NCBI GenBank assembly: GCA_023548195.1 | Contig: JAJHZJ010000220.1 | Span: 2,487,279 to 2,551,278, forward strand | Source: Bettongia penicillata ogilbyi | Lineage: Eukaryota; Chordata; Mammalia; Diprotodontia; Potoroidae | DNA: 64,000 bases | Reading direction: 5' to 3' | Shown here: one piece after another, positions 36,346 through 46,639 of the stretch | Layout of the letters: each line of letters opens with the position of its first letter | How positions within the stretch are numbered: the stretch's first letter is position 1 | Made by a program: the position numbers and the translations under genes | The notes under the pieces: generated by a model | The model's input: only the letters and a program-made list of their open reading frames with translations | What the model was told of the DNA's origin: nothing | Databases searched by the model: none

Positions 36346-36640
36346 TAAGGGTGGAATGGGAGGCCAAGCAAAGTAGGATCTTTTGCTGTTTTTGTTTTAG
36401 TATAATCAAGAAGTATAATGACCCTATTTGAATGTGATTAAAGAAGATCTTTCCCACCCACTGATGATCCTGGGAAGATTTGTAGGAGGGCCCACTCCTT
36501 TTGTTAATGAGGTCTTGGTTCTCCAGGAATATGATACCTTCTGGCTCTATAGAGTGTATAAAGATTCTGAGATAAGGTTTTACTTTGGGGCTTAGTTTTT
36601 AGAAGAAGTTTTATGTGCCAGATGAGACTCTGGGAAGCTG
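36346..36640 (+). mobile_element. ERV remnant: U3 and start of R of an LTR
   Basis: Matches the window-start LTR from the U3 side: 'ggaagatttgtaggagggcc', TATA box tataaa at 36557-36562, then 'ggggcttagtttttagaaga'. It stops at about 36640, within R, where an L1 fragment follows. Confidence 0.6.
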
Positions 36641-36744
36641 CTAACAGAACAAATAAAAATGCTTTTGATACAGAACAACACTCATTTCTACCAAAAAAGA
36701 TTTGAAGATATATGTATGTTTTTTTTTTCTTAAATTGCCTAAAA

Positions 36745-37000
36745 GCATGTTTATCTAAAACTATCAGCAAGCATTATTTATAATGGGGATAAGCTAAAAG
36801 CTTTCCTAGTATGATCAAGTGTGAAACAAGGATGCCCACTGTTACCAGTATTATTCAGTATTGTTTTGGAAATTCTAGTAGTAGCATTAAGAGAAACAAA
36901 AAGAAACAGAAGGAATCAAAATAGGGAATGAGGTAATAAAATGATCTCTTTATGCAGATAATATGATGTATCTCATATATCACGAACAAAACTCTGAAAG
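36745..37000 (+). pseudogene. L1 ORF2 reverse-transcriptase fragment
   Basis: The plus frame reads SVKQGCPLLPVLFSIVLEIL and later LYADNMMYL, corresponding to the 'QGCPLSPLLFNIVLE' and YADD motifs of the L1 reverse transcriptase. The second catalytic aspartate is replaced (YADN), a stop interrupts the frame, and only about 85 codons of the domain remain. Confidence 0.8.
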
Positions 37001-37021
37001 AAGAGATAATGAGAGATGCCC

Positions 37022-37195
37022 CCATAGGTTCTCAAAATGAGATATAGTACCCCCTCGGGGGTACTGGAAGGTTCAGGGTTGGGGAGCAGTAGTAGTCTTA
37101 TGTACAACTGGGGTTGTTGAATGAAAACCAAGTGGGCATTGGAAGCATAAGGAAAGAAGATAGGAGAAGAAAATTTTGAAAAACTGTACATGTTT
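37022..37195 (+). mobile_element. hAT-type DNA transposon terminus
   Basis: 'ggttctcaaaatgagatata' followed by 'gtaccccctcgggggtactgg' minus its last base, and 'gttcagggttggggagcag', resembles the terminal region of mammalian hAT (Charlie/Zaphod-like) elements, which run 'ggttcccaaa..gtaccgccccctgggggcgctg'. The other end is not identified. 37200-37965 holds nothing else. Confidence 0.45.
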
Positions 37196-37969
37196 CACCT
37201 ACTGTGTGACCAGGTTAAAGTTGTGGTAATTATGTAATTTTCCAAATAGCACACAAAATGCAAGTTATTAGTGATCAGTGGTCAAGTTAGCTGACAGGTC
37301 TTAACAAGCAAGCATTGGCTGGTGAGCATGTTGCATATTGTCAGGAAGTCCAGCATGCATTGGCAGTAATATGTGAGTGTAATGAGTTGTTTATAATATG
37401 ATACTATACAGATACTTAACACAAATTTGTGTCACCAAAATTTCAATATAGGAAACACCTCACAAATTTACAAAAAAAATTATTAAATATAAGATGAAAC
37501 GGGAATTCCCTGAAGTTTCAAAATTTAAGAATCAAATTTAAATGGTTGTACTAAATTATATTGTCAGAATTATCTAGGAACCTCTGTATCTGGAAACAGA
37601 GAAGGAGAATCCCTATTAAAACTGTCCTGGGAATAAAGCCTATTGTCAAAGAAAAGATATCTATGGACCAGGTAACTGTGTGAGACATCTGAAATTTAGA
37701 ATGTGTTAATTAAATGGATATTGAGAATGTGTCACTAGGAAACAAGTAGACCTGATGTTAGTTAAGAGTGGTGAACTCTTGGTATTGCTTTTCTTTTAAA
37801 ATGTTTATGTTTAGGTTTTCTTGGTTACTCTGGTGATATGCAAATCTCACTTTTCAGTACTCCATTGTGATCCCTCTAAGTAACTTAAATAGTATATATT
37901 AAATTAAGTAGTTTGATATGTACCTGACTTAATATAATTATGCAATTAATTATCAATTAGCAAATTAAA

Positions 37970-38060
37970 ATTTTGTTTGACTCCTGACTCCCCTGTCTCT
38001 AGCCTGTTTTGTTCATCTGTGACTATCCACAAGTTAGATGTCTGTTCCAGTTGGTTGACA
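37970..38060 (+). mobile_element. ERV LTR U5 fragment
   Basis: 'ttttgtttgactcctgactc' ... 'cctgttttgttcatctgtga' ... 'ccagttggttgaca' parallels the U5 at 31740-31829. The rest of the LTR is not alignable by eye. Confidence 0.4.
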
Positions 38061-38136
38061 ACTGTTAACTAATTAGAGTTAATTGTCACCCCTAGGAACA
38101 TTCACTTTTCCAAGGGCATATAAACTTAACGGGTGT

Positions 38137-38385
38137 TGCCTCAGACATACTGAGATGCGACAAAGAATTTAGCTTAAAAAGTCCAAGGTCTTCCACTGTA
38201 TCTGTGGTCATCTCCAGTTATCCTGACATCTAGCTTGCCACTGGACTCATATGACTCTGGAAGAGAGTGAGATGATGATGTTTCTCAGCCTTGATTCACT
38301 TCAGTTCAATTCATTTGCAAGTCAAGACATCACCCTCCTGGTGTCATTTCCTTAGTCCTCTTCAAGAATGAAGGACAAACAACTA
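38137..38385 (-). mobile_element. marsupial SINE ('gaagaccatgacatcag' type), antisense
   Basis: Reverse complement of the SINE at 7940 and 8941. Landmarks on plus are 'ggactcatatgactctggaa', 'attcatttgcaagtcaagac', 'catcaccctcctggtgtcat' and 'aatgaaggacaaacaacta'. Confidence 0.75.
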
Positions 38386-38529
38386 TGAGTCCACTGCCAT
38401 GTGGGAATCTTTGGCATTCAAGAGTGCCACTGATCCCTTGTATTAATAAAATGCTAGCATCATTAGTCAAATGATTAATTATCCAGAAACTGCATCACTT
38501 GAACTTTTTAAATCTTACACACTCAAGGT

Positions 38530-38680
38530 AACTGAATTCTTTCTTTCTGGTTGCTTGCAGCATTTTTAAAAATTTTAAACCTGGAAGCTCTGAATTTTCT
38601 CTATAATGCTCTTGGGAGTTTTCATTATGAAGTTCTTTTCAGGAGATAAATGGTGATAATACCCATAGACACAATTCCCT
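38530..38680 (-). pseudogene. L1/HAL1 ORF1 fragment, antisense
   Basis: 'tttctttctggttgcttgca' and 'ctataatgctcttgggagtt' match the antisense of the conserved ORF1 C-terminal block ('RNIVAKFQ...KEKILQAARKK'), also seen at 40430-40500 and 53800-53880. Confidence 0.6.
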
Positions 38681-39136
38681 TCTGCAGTTTAATCCCAGTC
38701 TGTGACCCAGAACTCACTAGTGAACAACAAAGCTACCACTCAGTAGCTTTTTGGTCCCTCTGTTCTGGTTTTGAGACCTCTTGTTCTGATACAGAGTCTC
38801 TTCCTTTTCTTTTATATTCCATTCAGCTGTTCATGGCTACACTTTGTCACTGGTGTTTACTGAACTTATTTTTTTAGTCCCCTTATATCTATATCATATA
38901 GACATATAATTCACTGTACTTTATTCTTGAGTTTTCTGATCAGTACTTGGTATAGAGCATTTTCTAGATGTTCAAAAGGACAGTGAGTTAGAGACTGAGT
39001 CACAAAAGCTGTTAACCAAATATAAACAGGGAGAAAACTCAGGTCTCTAGAATTCCAGCCTCAAACTCATTCCACTAAAGATTTCTAAGAAACAATTGGA
39101 GTTGCCATGATTCAGTTAATAGTTTCTTCAGTGTAT

Positions 39137-39153
39137 CTAGCAATGTATTTTCT
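39137..39153 (+). repeat. 17-bp target-site duplication, left copy
   Basis: ctagcaatgtattttct, repeated exactly at 42053-42069. It brackets the ORF1-only L1. Confidence 0.95.
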
Positions 39154-40199
39154 TTATTTTTCTTTTTTTATTTATTTATTTAACTTTTTACACTCATTTT
39201 CACAAAATTTTGGGTTCCAAATTTTCTCCCCTTTTATCCCCTCTCCCCACCCCAATACACCTAGCAATCTAATTTTTCCTATCTCCAGTCTGCCCTCTCT
39301 TCTATCATCCCCCCTTCTCTTGTCCCCATCTTCTCTTTGGTCCTGTAGGGCCAGATGACTTTGTATTTCCCATTAACTGTATTTCTTATTTCCTAGTAGC
39401 AACAAAAATACTGAACAGTTGTTCCTAAAACTTTGAGTTCCAAATTCTCCCCATCCCTCCCTCCCCACCCATTCCCTTTGGGAAAGCAGGCAATTCAGTA
39501 TAGACCCCTATCTGTGTAGTTTTGCAAATGATTTCAATAATAGTCATGTTATGTAAGACTAACTGTATTTCCCTCCATCTTATCCTGCCCCCCCTTGTTT
39601 CTATTCTGTCTTTTGATCCTGTCCCTCCCCAAGAGTGTTGACTTCAAATTGCTCCCTCCTCCCATTACCCTCCTTACCATCACCACCCCCTTGCCTTCTC
39701 CCCCACTTTCCTGTATTGTAAGATAGGTTTTCATACCAAAATGAGTGTGCATTTTATTCCTTCCTTTAGTCGAATGTGATGAGGGTAAACTTCTTGTTTT
39801 TTTTCTCAGCTCTCCTCTTTTTCCCTCCACTAACAAGTCTCCTGCTTGCCTCTTGAATGAGAGATAATTTACTCCATTCCATTTCACCCTCTTTCCTCCC
39901 ACTACATTTCTCTCTTACCATTTACCTTCATTTCTTTTAAGATATGATCCCATCCTATTCAATTCACTCTGTGCTCTCTGTCTCTGTATGTGCATGCATG
40001 TGTGTATGTGTGTGTGCATGCACGCGTGTATGTGTGGGTGTATATGTGTGTGTGTACGTGTGTGTGTGTGGTCCCACCAACTACCCAGATACTGAAAAGT
40101 TTTAAGAGTTACAAATATTGTCTTTCCATGCCTTTGCTGTTTACTTTTTCATGCTTCTTCTCATTCTTGTGTTTGAAAGTGAAATTTTCTTTTCAGCTC

Positions 40200-41270
40200 T
40201 GGTCTTCTCAACAAGAATGCTTGAAAGTCCTCTGTTTCATTAAAAGACCATAGTTTCCCCTGAAGTATTATGCTCATTTTTGCTGGATAAGTGATTCTTG
40301 GTTTGAGTCCTAGTTCCTTTGACTTCTGGAATATCCTATTCCAGAATCCTTCAATCCATTAATGTAGAAGCTGCTAGATCTTGAGTCATCATGATTGTAT
40401 TTCCACAACACTGGAATTGTTTCTTTCTAGCTGCTTGCAATATTTTCTCCTTCACCTGGGAATTCTGGAATTTGGCCACAATGTTCCTAGGAGTTTCTCT
40501 TTTTGGATCTCTTTCAGGCGGTGATCGATGGATTCTTTCAATACTTATTTTGCCCTCGGGTTGTAGAATATCAGGGCAGTTTTCCTCGATAATTTCATGG
40601 AAGATGATGTCTAGGCTCTTTTTTTGATCATGACTTTCAGGTAGTCCTATAATTTTTAAATTGTCTCTCCTGGATCTATTTTCCAGGTCATTTGTTTTTC
40701 CAATGAGATATTTCACTCTCTCTTCCATTTTTTCATTCTTTTGGCTTTGTTTTATGCTTGTTGGTTTGTTGGTTTCTCAGAAAGTCATTAGACTCCATCT
40801 GTTCCATTCTAATCTTGAGAGAACTATTTTCTTTAGTGAGCTTTTGAACCTCTTTTTCCATTTGGCTAATTCTGCTTTTGAAAGCGTTCTTCTCCTCATT
40901 GGCTTTTTGAACCTCTTTTGCCAATTGAGAGAGCCTATTTTTCAAGGTGTTATTTTCTTCAGCATTTTTTTTGGGTCTCCTTTACCAAGGTATTGACCCA
41001 TTTTTCATGCTTTTCTTGCATCTCTCTCATTTCTCTTCCCAGTTTTTTCTCCACTTGTCTAACTTGATTTTCAAAATCCTTTTTGAGCTCTTCCATGGCC
41101 TGAGCCCACTGGACATCCCCCTGGGATGTCTGGGATACAGAGGCCTCGACCTCCACATCTTTCCCTGATGGTAAGAATATTTCCTCCTCATCAGAATTGA
41201 AAGGCGGGAACATCTGCACCCCTTCAAAGTAGCTCTCTATAGTCTTATTTTTCTTCCCTTTTCTGGGCAT
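40200..41270 (-). pseudogene. L1 ORF1 pseudogene
   Basis: Encoded the L1 ORF1 nucleic-acid chaperone: N-terminus MPRKGKKNKTIES (start at 41270), coiled coil (residues about 55-170), RRM-like block starting ENRSRRDNLKIIGLPE and C-terminal block with RNIVAKFQNSQVKEKIL. Frameshifts split it into pieces at 41270-40959, 40945-40733 and 40728-40351, and stops follow beyond 40351. It is highly similar in the N-terminal half to the intact ORF1 at 63344-64000. A plus-strand frame over the same DNA (40661-40996) is an antisense shadow. Confidence 0.88.
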
Positions 41271-41406
41271 TTTCCCAGCCAGCTACTTGACTTATGAGAT
41301 TCCTGTCCACCCTCACCTAAATCTGCCCAGCTAGTGCTTGGGGTCTGAGATTCAAATGGGCTTTCAGTGGCAGGCGCGGCTGCTATTCAATGTGAGCTTA
41401 AGTGCT

Positions 41407-41617
41407 GGTGCTCGGGTGGGGCAGGGCCGCCTCCCAGATTCAGTTCCCTCAGGGGCTTTATGCAGAGACCTTCAGTAATGGAGCAGGTGGGGGCAGGGCC
41501 ATCTCCCAGGCTTAGTTCCCTCAGGAGCTTTATGCAGAAACCTTCAGTAATGGGGCGAGTGGGACAGGGCCATCTCCCAGGCTCAGTTCCCTCAGGGGGT
41601 TTATGTAGAGACCTGAG
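41407..41617 (-). repeat. three tandem 65-74-bp units in L1 5'UTR
   Basis: Units at 41407-41480, 41481-41552 and 41553-41617, each with 'cagggcc', 'tctcccag', 'agttccctcag' and 'tttatg.agaaacctt' landmarks. The repeated PSPRLSSLR / FMQKPSVM pattern in the plus-strand 86-codon frame (41367-41627) is the antisense translation of these units, not a gene. Homologous units occur at 63035-63252. Confidence 0.85.
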
Positions 41618-42052
41618 CTTCTGCTAGGGGAGTCCCGGACTGCCGCCACTGCCTCTGCCACTGCCCCTGCAGCTGCCTCCGGAGGGGGCCTAAGCCACAG
41701 AGACACCCCACTCCCCTCTCTGCCAGCTCAGATGTCTCTCTCACTGACCTGTAGCACCTGTGGGTGGAGGGACCTTCGCAGCCACCGGAGATTCTGTCCC
41801 TGAAGCCTGCTTGGATCTGCTCCTCTGGGGACGTGGCCAGGGCAGCTCAGGGGTGGACTCTGCTTTCCGGGGTGTGATGGACCCTGGGGACGGCTCTCCA
41901 GGGCTCTCTGGGACGGAAATGTTTTTCACTGTGTTTCTGAGTGCCTTGCAGTGCTCTAGAATTCATGGGGAGTTCTTCTTGCAGGAAATATATGGGCTGT
42001 GGGTTCAGAGCTAGCATATGTGAGTCTTTCTACTCTGCCATCTTTTATAGTC

Positions 42053-42069
42053 CTAGCAATGTATTTTCT
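42053..42069 (+). repeat. 17-bp target-site duplication, right copy
   Basis: Identical to 39137-39153. Confidence 0.95.
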
Positions 42070-42149
42070 AAAAAAGAAATTACAGTTGTAGCTCACTTAA
42101 AAGAAAAAAAAAGTAATTTTCCATTCCCTTGCCATTAATTACTAAAGAC

Positions 42150-42238
42150 ATATGCATGCACACATATACATATATGTATATACATGTATATATGCATATG
42201 CTTACGTATATTTGTGTATATGTATACACACATATTTT
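42150..42238. repeat. TATATG/TACA low-complexity tract
   Basis: Imperfect alternating purine-pyrimidine run. The Tyr/Ile/Cys-rich frames on both strands are its translation. Confidence 0.9.
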
Positions 42239-42261
42239 AAGGGAAAAAATCAACTTGTTAC

Positions 42262-42407
42262 ATTTGAGAGAATGGTAAACGATGATCATTTAATTGACTT
42301 AGGACAATTTCTGTGGGATAGAACAGGAATTTGTCTGGAAGATCAATTACAGGAATGCATAGTTGTTTTATTGGATTATATAAATTGACATAAAGTAATT
42401 TTACACC
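42262..42407 (-). CDS. candidate internal exon, unknown protein
   Basis: The minus strand from 42407 is open for 48 codons: GVKLLYVNLYNPIKQLCIP...FLFYPTEIVLSQLND...PFSQ. It is preceded by an AG acceptor (ctgaaaatcaatag, weak pyrimidine tract) and followed by GTAACA, a mediocre donor. If the donor is not used, the frame stops four bases later (ATG TAA). The amino-acid make-up (Pro, Tyr, Leu, few low-complexity runs) is protein-like in AT-rich DNA. It has no start codon, so it would not be found as a free-standing frame. Phase 0 entry would fit the 0 exit of 45954-46203. A retroviral or other repeat origin cannot be excluded. Confidence 0.38.
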
Positions 42408-42409
42408 CT

Positions 42410-44515
42410 ATTGATTTTCAGAAACACACTATTACATATTGCAATTATATTCAAGTAATAAGAAAGTAAAAAAAAACACAAAGGCACAACAACTCTGATT
42501 TGTAATTTACTTTCTTTTCTATTAAGTATTATAAGTTTCTAGATAATATTACTTCTTATAGTAGCATGATCATTAATTCTTTCAGTGGAGTCAAACAAAA
42601 AAAAAAAAGACAAGCATAAAATTAAGTTAGCCCCTGTAGGATGTTTGATTAGCACACAGAAATATCACTTAATACCTCAGTGGCCAAAAATAATTAATTT
42701 TACAAAGCCACTTAAAGCATCCTTGACTTTGACTATGGCTGAACAAGGTGACTAAAGCCATGTTTCCTGTGTAAGTTGTTCCAGGAGTATATATGTCTTA
42801 ATATTGATCGCACACATAGGTCATCATGAAATGTAGTAAAGCAGGAATATATCTGTCTCCCTACCCAAACATTTTGAGCTCACCTAGTAAGGAGAATTTC
42901 CTGTCAGAAGCAAGTTTTAATTCAATAGCTCTAAAATAGTGTATTGCAGATACTATCAACTGAAGGAACTACTAGATTTTGTGGGGGGTGGAAATGCGGT
43001 GGGAGTGTGTAGATAGAATAAAAAGAATAAAGTATTCCAAGAAATGAAGAAGAAAAAGACTCCTTCACAACACAGGGTGGACACAAAAGGACCTGGGCAC
43101 CTCATTTTGTGTGTCTGATTCTTCTACAGTAAATATTTGGTTCAGGTTTTACATGTGCAGTGCATAGCCCATTCCCTTTGATGTCTCTGCACCTTCCTTT
43201 CCCTGCCACCCTTCCTCATGCATATGTACAAACTAGGTTATTGGTGTTTGCACACTTATATTAAAATTATCTATCTACAAACACATACACCTATATATTA
43301 TGTATATAAATTATACTATTCTTTCCCTTCTAACTTCTCTCAAGATCCCAATTTCTTTGTGTCCATTCTGAATATGTTGCTGTCGTATCATTGTCTTTTT
43401 CTGGAATCCTCCGGGCACAGCATTTCATCAGGTTTGGGTTAAATTTCTGGGGTCTTGCAACATTATTAGACACGTTTGTTAGAGAGATTTTGGTATCCAT
43501 TTTCTCTCTGTTTTTAATGTCTTTCTTGCCGTTTTATCTGCTTGTGTTCATTTTTAAATTGCATTTGTTTGCTCTTGATACCTTGTCCTTTCAGCATTTG
43601 CCCTTTCTTTTCACTTTCTAAGTATCTGCCTTGGTGAATTTATCCTTGTGATCGGACGGGGAAAATCACTTTTCACCGTCCTTGGTCCTTGATCCCAAGT
43701 AACTTCTGAGAGGACAGGATTGACCCCAGTTGAATGCCAGTCCCTTGTCTTTAACTCTTCTTGCAGTCCCTAATTACAAACCTGTGCTCCAGTTTCTTTT
43801 GTCCTTTAATTTTCTGGACGATAAAGTCAGTAGTTGATATTCTCTGCAGGCTCTGTGGAGGACACAGTGTATTCTCTGGCCTTGCAGTTCCCTGTCCCAG
43901 GTAGCTGCTGCAGGCAAAAGCGAAGCACAGTTACCCTACATTCTTTTGCTGGTGGTTGTGCAAAGTTGAGGTCTGCTACTTTCTGCAACATTATGTGGGC
44001 ATGGTGTATGTATGAAGAAATTGCAGCAAGAAGGAAATTCCTAAGTGAGAGGCAAAGCACAAGGATGTAAGAAATTTCATTGTTATTTTCTAAGCTATTA
44101 CCTTGTTGAGCTTCTTGCTTTCTGGTTCTTTGGAAATAATTGTCATTGCTTTACCTTTGGTGCATAATTCCTTTTTGACTTTATATTTCTATCTTTCAGA
44201 GTTAGTGAGGTTTAGAAAAAATGTCTCATCCTATTTCTTGCTCTTCACATGACTTGAAAGGAAGAAATAATGTTATTTTAAATAGTGAATTAAAACCAAA
44301 TCATAGACACAATTATATTTAATAGAATAATAAAACGTGTAGTAGGCTACAGTCAGGCTTTTATACATAATAATGGAGTGAGCAGGCCTTCAAATACAGT
44401 TAGAATTTCTAGGTGTAAAATCCTTTGGCTGTGGAGCAGATAAGATTACAAGTCGCTTGGAAAGGGATTCTCTGCACTACTAACCCTTGTCAGTTGGATA
44501 TCTAAAGCACAAAGT
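42410..44515. other. no supported gene
   Basis: AT-rich to 43200, then a T-rich block with short frames on both strands (for example 43834-44070). I see no repeat family, splice pair or retroviral motif that I can defend. Confidence 0.3.
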
Positions 44516-44520
44516 TATCT

Positions 44521-44667
44521 TTATTCCATGCATAATTGAAGATTTTGCACTGCTGAAATAATATCTGGAAGTCCCATAGTCACATAAAAATTCAGGCTTC
44601 CAGGACTCTTCACACGTGGTGAATTCTCCATACTGCACAGTCTGCACTTGCCTACGTTACGGTATCT
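44521..44667 (-). CDS. candidate exon ending in a stop codon
   Basis: Minus strand: strong acceptor 'gtgtcatttcttttcacag', then the only open frame RYRNVGKCRLCSMENSPRV...DIISAVQNLQLCME followed by TAA (48 codons). The stop overlaps an aataaa. Entry is in phase 0, compatible with the upstream exon at 45954-46203. If real it would be an alternative last exon, because good exon candidates continue further downstream. No consensus donor lies inside it. The protein is not recognised. Confidence 0.28.
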   Translation of the reverse strand, partial: RYRNVGKCRLCSMENSPRVKSPGSLNFYVTMGLPDIISAVQNLQLCME

Positions 44668-45953
44668 CTGTGAAAAGAAATGACACAAATGGCCAAGTGA
44701 TGATGCTCATCATGACAGGACCAGAACTGTCAGTATGTATTCTTGTTCTGTGTTTGACAGTAATAAGCCTCTAAATTAAGTATACCTTTTATCCCACTTG
44801 CTTTTGTGAGTTCAGCCACAGACAAGGTTCAGAGTCCTGGGTGAGATCCTACTAACACCCTTCCCAAGACATATATCAAAATCTGCAGGAAGCAGTCAAA
44901 GAAAATTGTAAAAGGGAGGTTTCTATATCTGAAAACCATACAAATAATGAGAAGTAAAGGTGACTAATGGATTAAGGATCCAAATTCAACTAATAGAAAA
45001 CTAAAACACTGACAAATTAAGAATGACAAAATAAGTAAAAAACAGATGGAAATATCGCGACTTTGAAAAACTGAATAAGATATATAAAATTAGAAATGAA
45101 AAGACTACTGAAATAATAAACAAGACTATAGATGTTTGTTGAAACAACAAATAAAAAAAATGTAAAAATAATTCACTGATTTAATTGCAAAGAGAGAAGA
45201 AAACCTAATTGTCAATATAAAAAAATGTGAAGGATTTCACAACAAATGGAGAAAAAGTAAATTATCATAAATCCAATTATGTCACAGTAGAAAATGTATT
45301 TATACAGTCCAAATGAGATTCATATAAAAATGCACAGATAAGTCGGAATTAGGAAAAAAATGATTACAGTTAAACATAAGTAATAAAATAATAGTCATGT
45401 GATTCTATTGATAAATGGAGAAAAGGCCATCACTAAAATACAGCACTCATTTATATTAAGTATCCTCTAAATCATATGAATAAATGACTTTTACTGTTAG
45501 AATTATCTTTCCAAAACAAAAGAAGACAATTATTTTTTATGGAACAACACAAAATTATTTCTTAAATAGATTATAGGTAAAGTAACAATGCTATTCATTC
45601 TGCACTGCTTTTTAACACAGAATAAGAAATGCTAGCTGAAGTCATAAGACAAGAAAAATAAATGTCTGGGTAGAGATAATAGAAGTAGAGGCAGAGATAA
45701 ATAAATATAAAGGAATAGAGATCTAGTTCTGAACGTAGGCCTCCAATGAATTAAGTGGATTATCTGTGGAGAATTGATGAAAAATCTATTTCTTTCTCTA
45801 GAACTATATCATCTTTACACAGAAATATAAATTTGTGAATTCATATTACATATAATCTTATAAATGTCAATTCATGAAACATAGAACTAATGCTGAAAAG
45901 GATCTTAATTTTTAAAACCTATCAGTTTTTAAACTAAAAAACTTGGTTCTTAC

Positions 45954-46203
45954 CTCATTTTCACTGGATTTGCATTTCCCTAGCCATAGTAAATCATGTA
46001 AACTTATTAAATAATTCAGCCATAGATGAGAAGCAAGCTGCATTCTGTTGTCAAAATTCATCTTTTTAATAACTCTTCTCTTGGTGATGACATATAGATA
46101 AAAATCAGAGAACACCATCATCCCAGAGGAATCCAAATTATAGGTGACCAAAAGGCAATGTAACAACACAGTGGGGGTAAGTTGGCAGAGCTTATCAACA
46201 AGG
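45954..46203 (-). CDS. internal exon of an unrecognised gene (best candidate)
   Basis: The strongest host-gene signal in the window. On the minus strand a pyrimidine-rich acceptor (cactcttttatgtaaatcag) is followed by 250 nt open in one frame: a 1-nt split codon, then 83 codons (LVDKLCQLTPTVLLHCLLV...FSDFYLYVITKRRVIKKMN...WLNYLISLHDLLWLGK...ENE). A near-perfect donor GAG|GTAAGA follows. Phase is 2 in and 0 out. An open stretch of 83 codons fitting exactly between two good splice sites in AT-rich DNA is unlikely by chance. Composition suggests a soluble helical protein. The family is not recognised, so no function is given. It could be an exon lost from use in this lineage, but no disabling change is seen. 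Confidence 0.58.
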
Positions 46204-46209
46204 CTGATT

Positions 46210-46635
46210 TACATAAAAGAGTGGGCATAAAAAAATCATGGACACATTATGGTGAGGAAAAATAGAAGTACAGGCCTATGATTCTCTTAGATCCATGAAA
46301 CGGCTTCCAGATCAGTGGTTAGATTTCCCATGAAGGATTTATGCAAACAAATGGATAAAAATATCAGAAAAGGAGAAGTCATGGATTGATTTCTTCTGCA
46401 CTATTAGAGAAAGGAATGAAATCACACACTGATAGAATTATTAATTTGGCATTACTCTTTCATACTTTATGAAATTGTCATTTCTTCTATGTAATGATAG
46501 ATGCATCACATTTCTGAGTTTAAGATTTCTGCAGATTAGTAGCATGTGAGGGCAGGAAGTCATTTTAAAAAGATTTAAATATTTATGTAGAGTAAAATTC
46601 TGGTATTTTAAATATAATTAATATCTCATCCTGGT
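46210..46635. other. no supported feature
   Basis: Intronic-looking AT-rich sequence. Confidence 0.3.
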
Positions 46636-46639
46636 TTTA

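Larger units (their letters stand above)
39154..42052 (-). mobile_element. complete ORF1-only L1 (HAL1-like) insertion
   Basis: A 2.9-kb insertion on the minus strand, flanked by the perfect 17-bp duplication. From 5' (right) to 3' (left) it has a start with 'agatggcagag' at 42042, a GC-rich 5'UTR of about 780 bp, ORF1 (41270 to about 40200, broken), a CA microsatellite, a purine-rich 3'UTR and an A-rich tail (plus-strand run of T and TTTA at 39154-39183). ORF2 is wholly absent, so it was mobilised in trans by an L1. Its 5'UTR is very close to that of the L1 at 62559 (both contain 'ccctggagagccgtccccag'), and its 3'UTR matches the HAL1-like copies at 10-15 kb. Confidence 0.85.

Noticed and set aside
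41367..41627. 86-codon frame with an internal peptide repeat
   Set aside because: The repeat comes from the three tandem units of the L1 5'UTR read on the antisense strand.
39137..42069. Full-length autonomous L1
   Set aside because: There is no endonuclease or reverse-transcriptase sequence between ORF1 and the 3'UTR, although both ends and the target duplication are complete.
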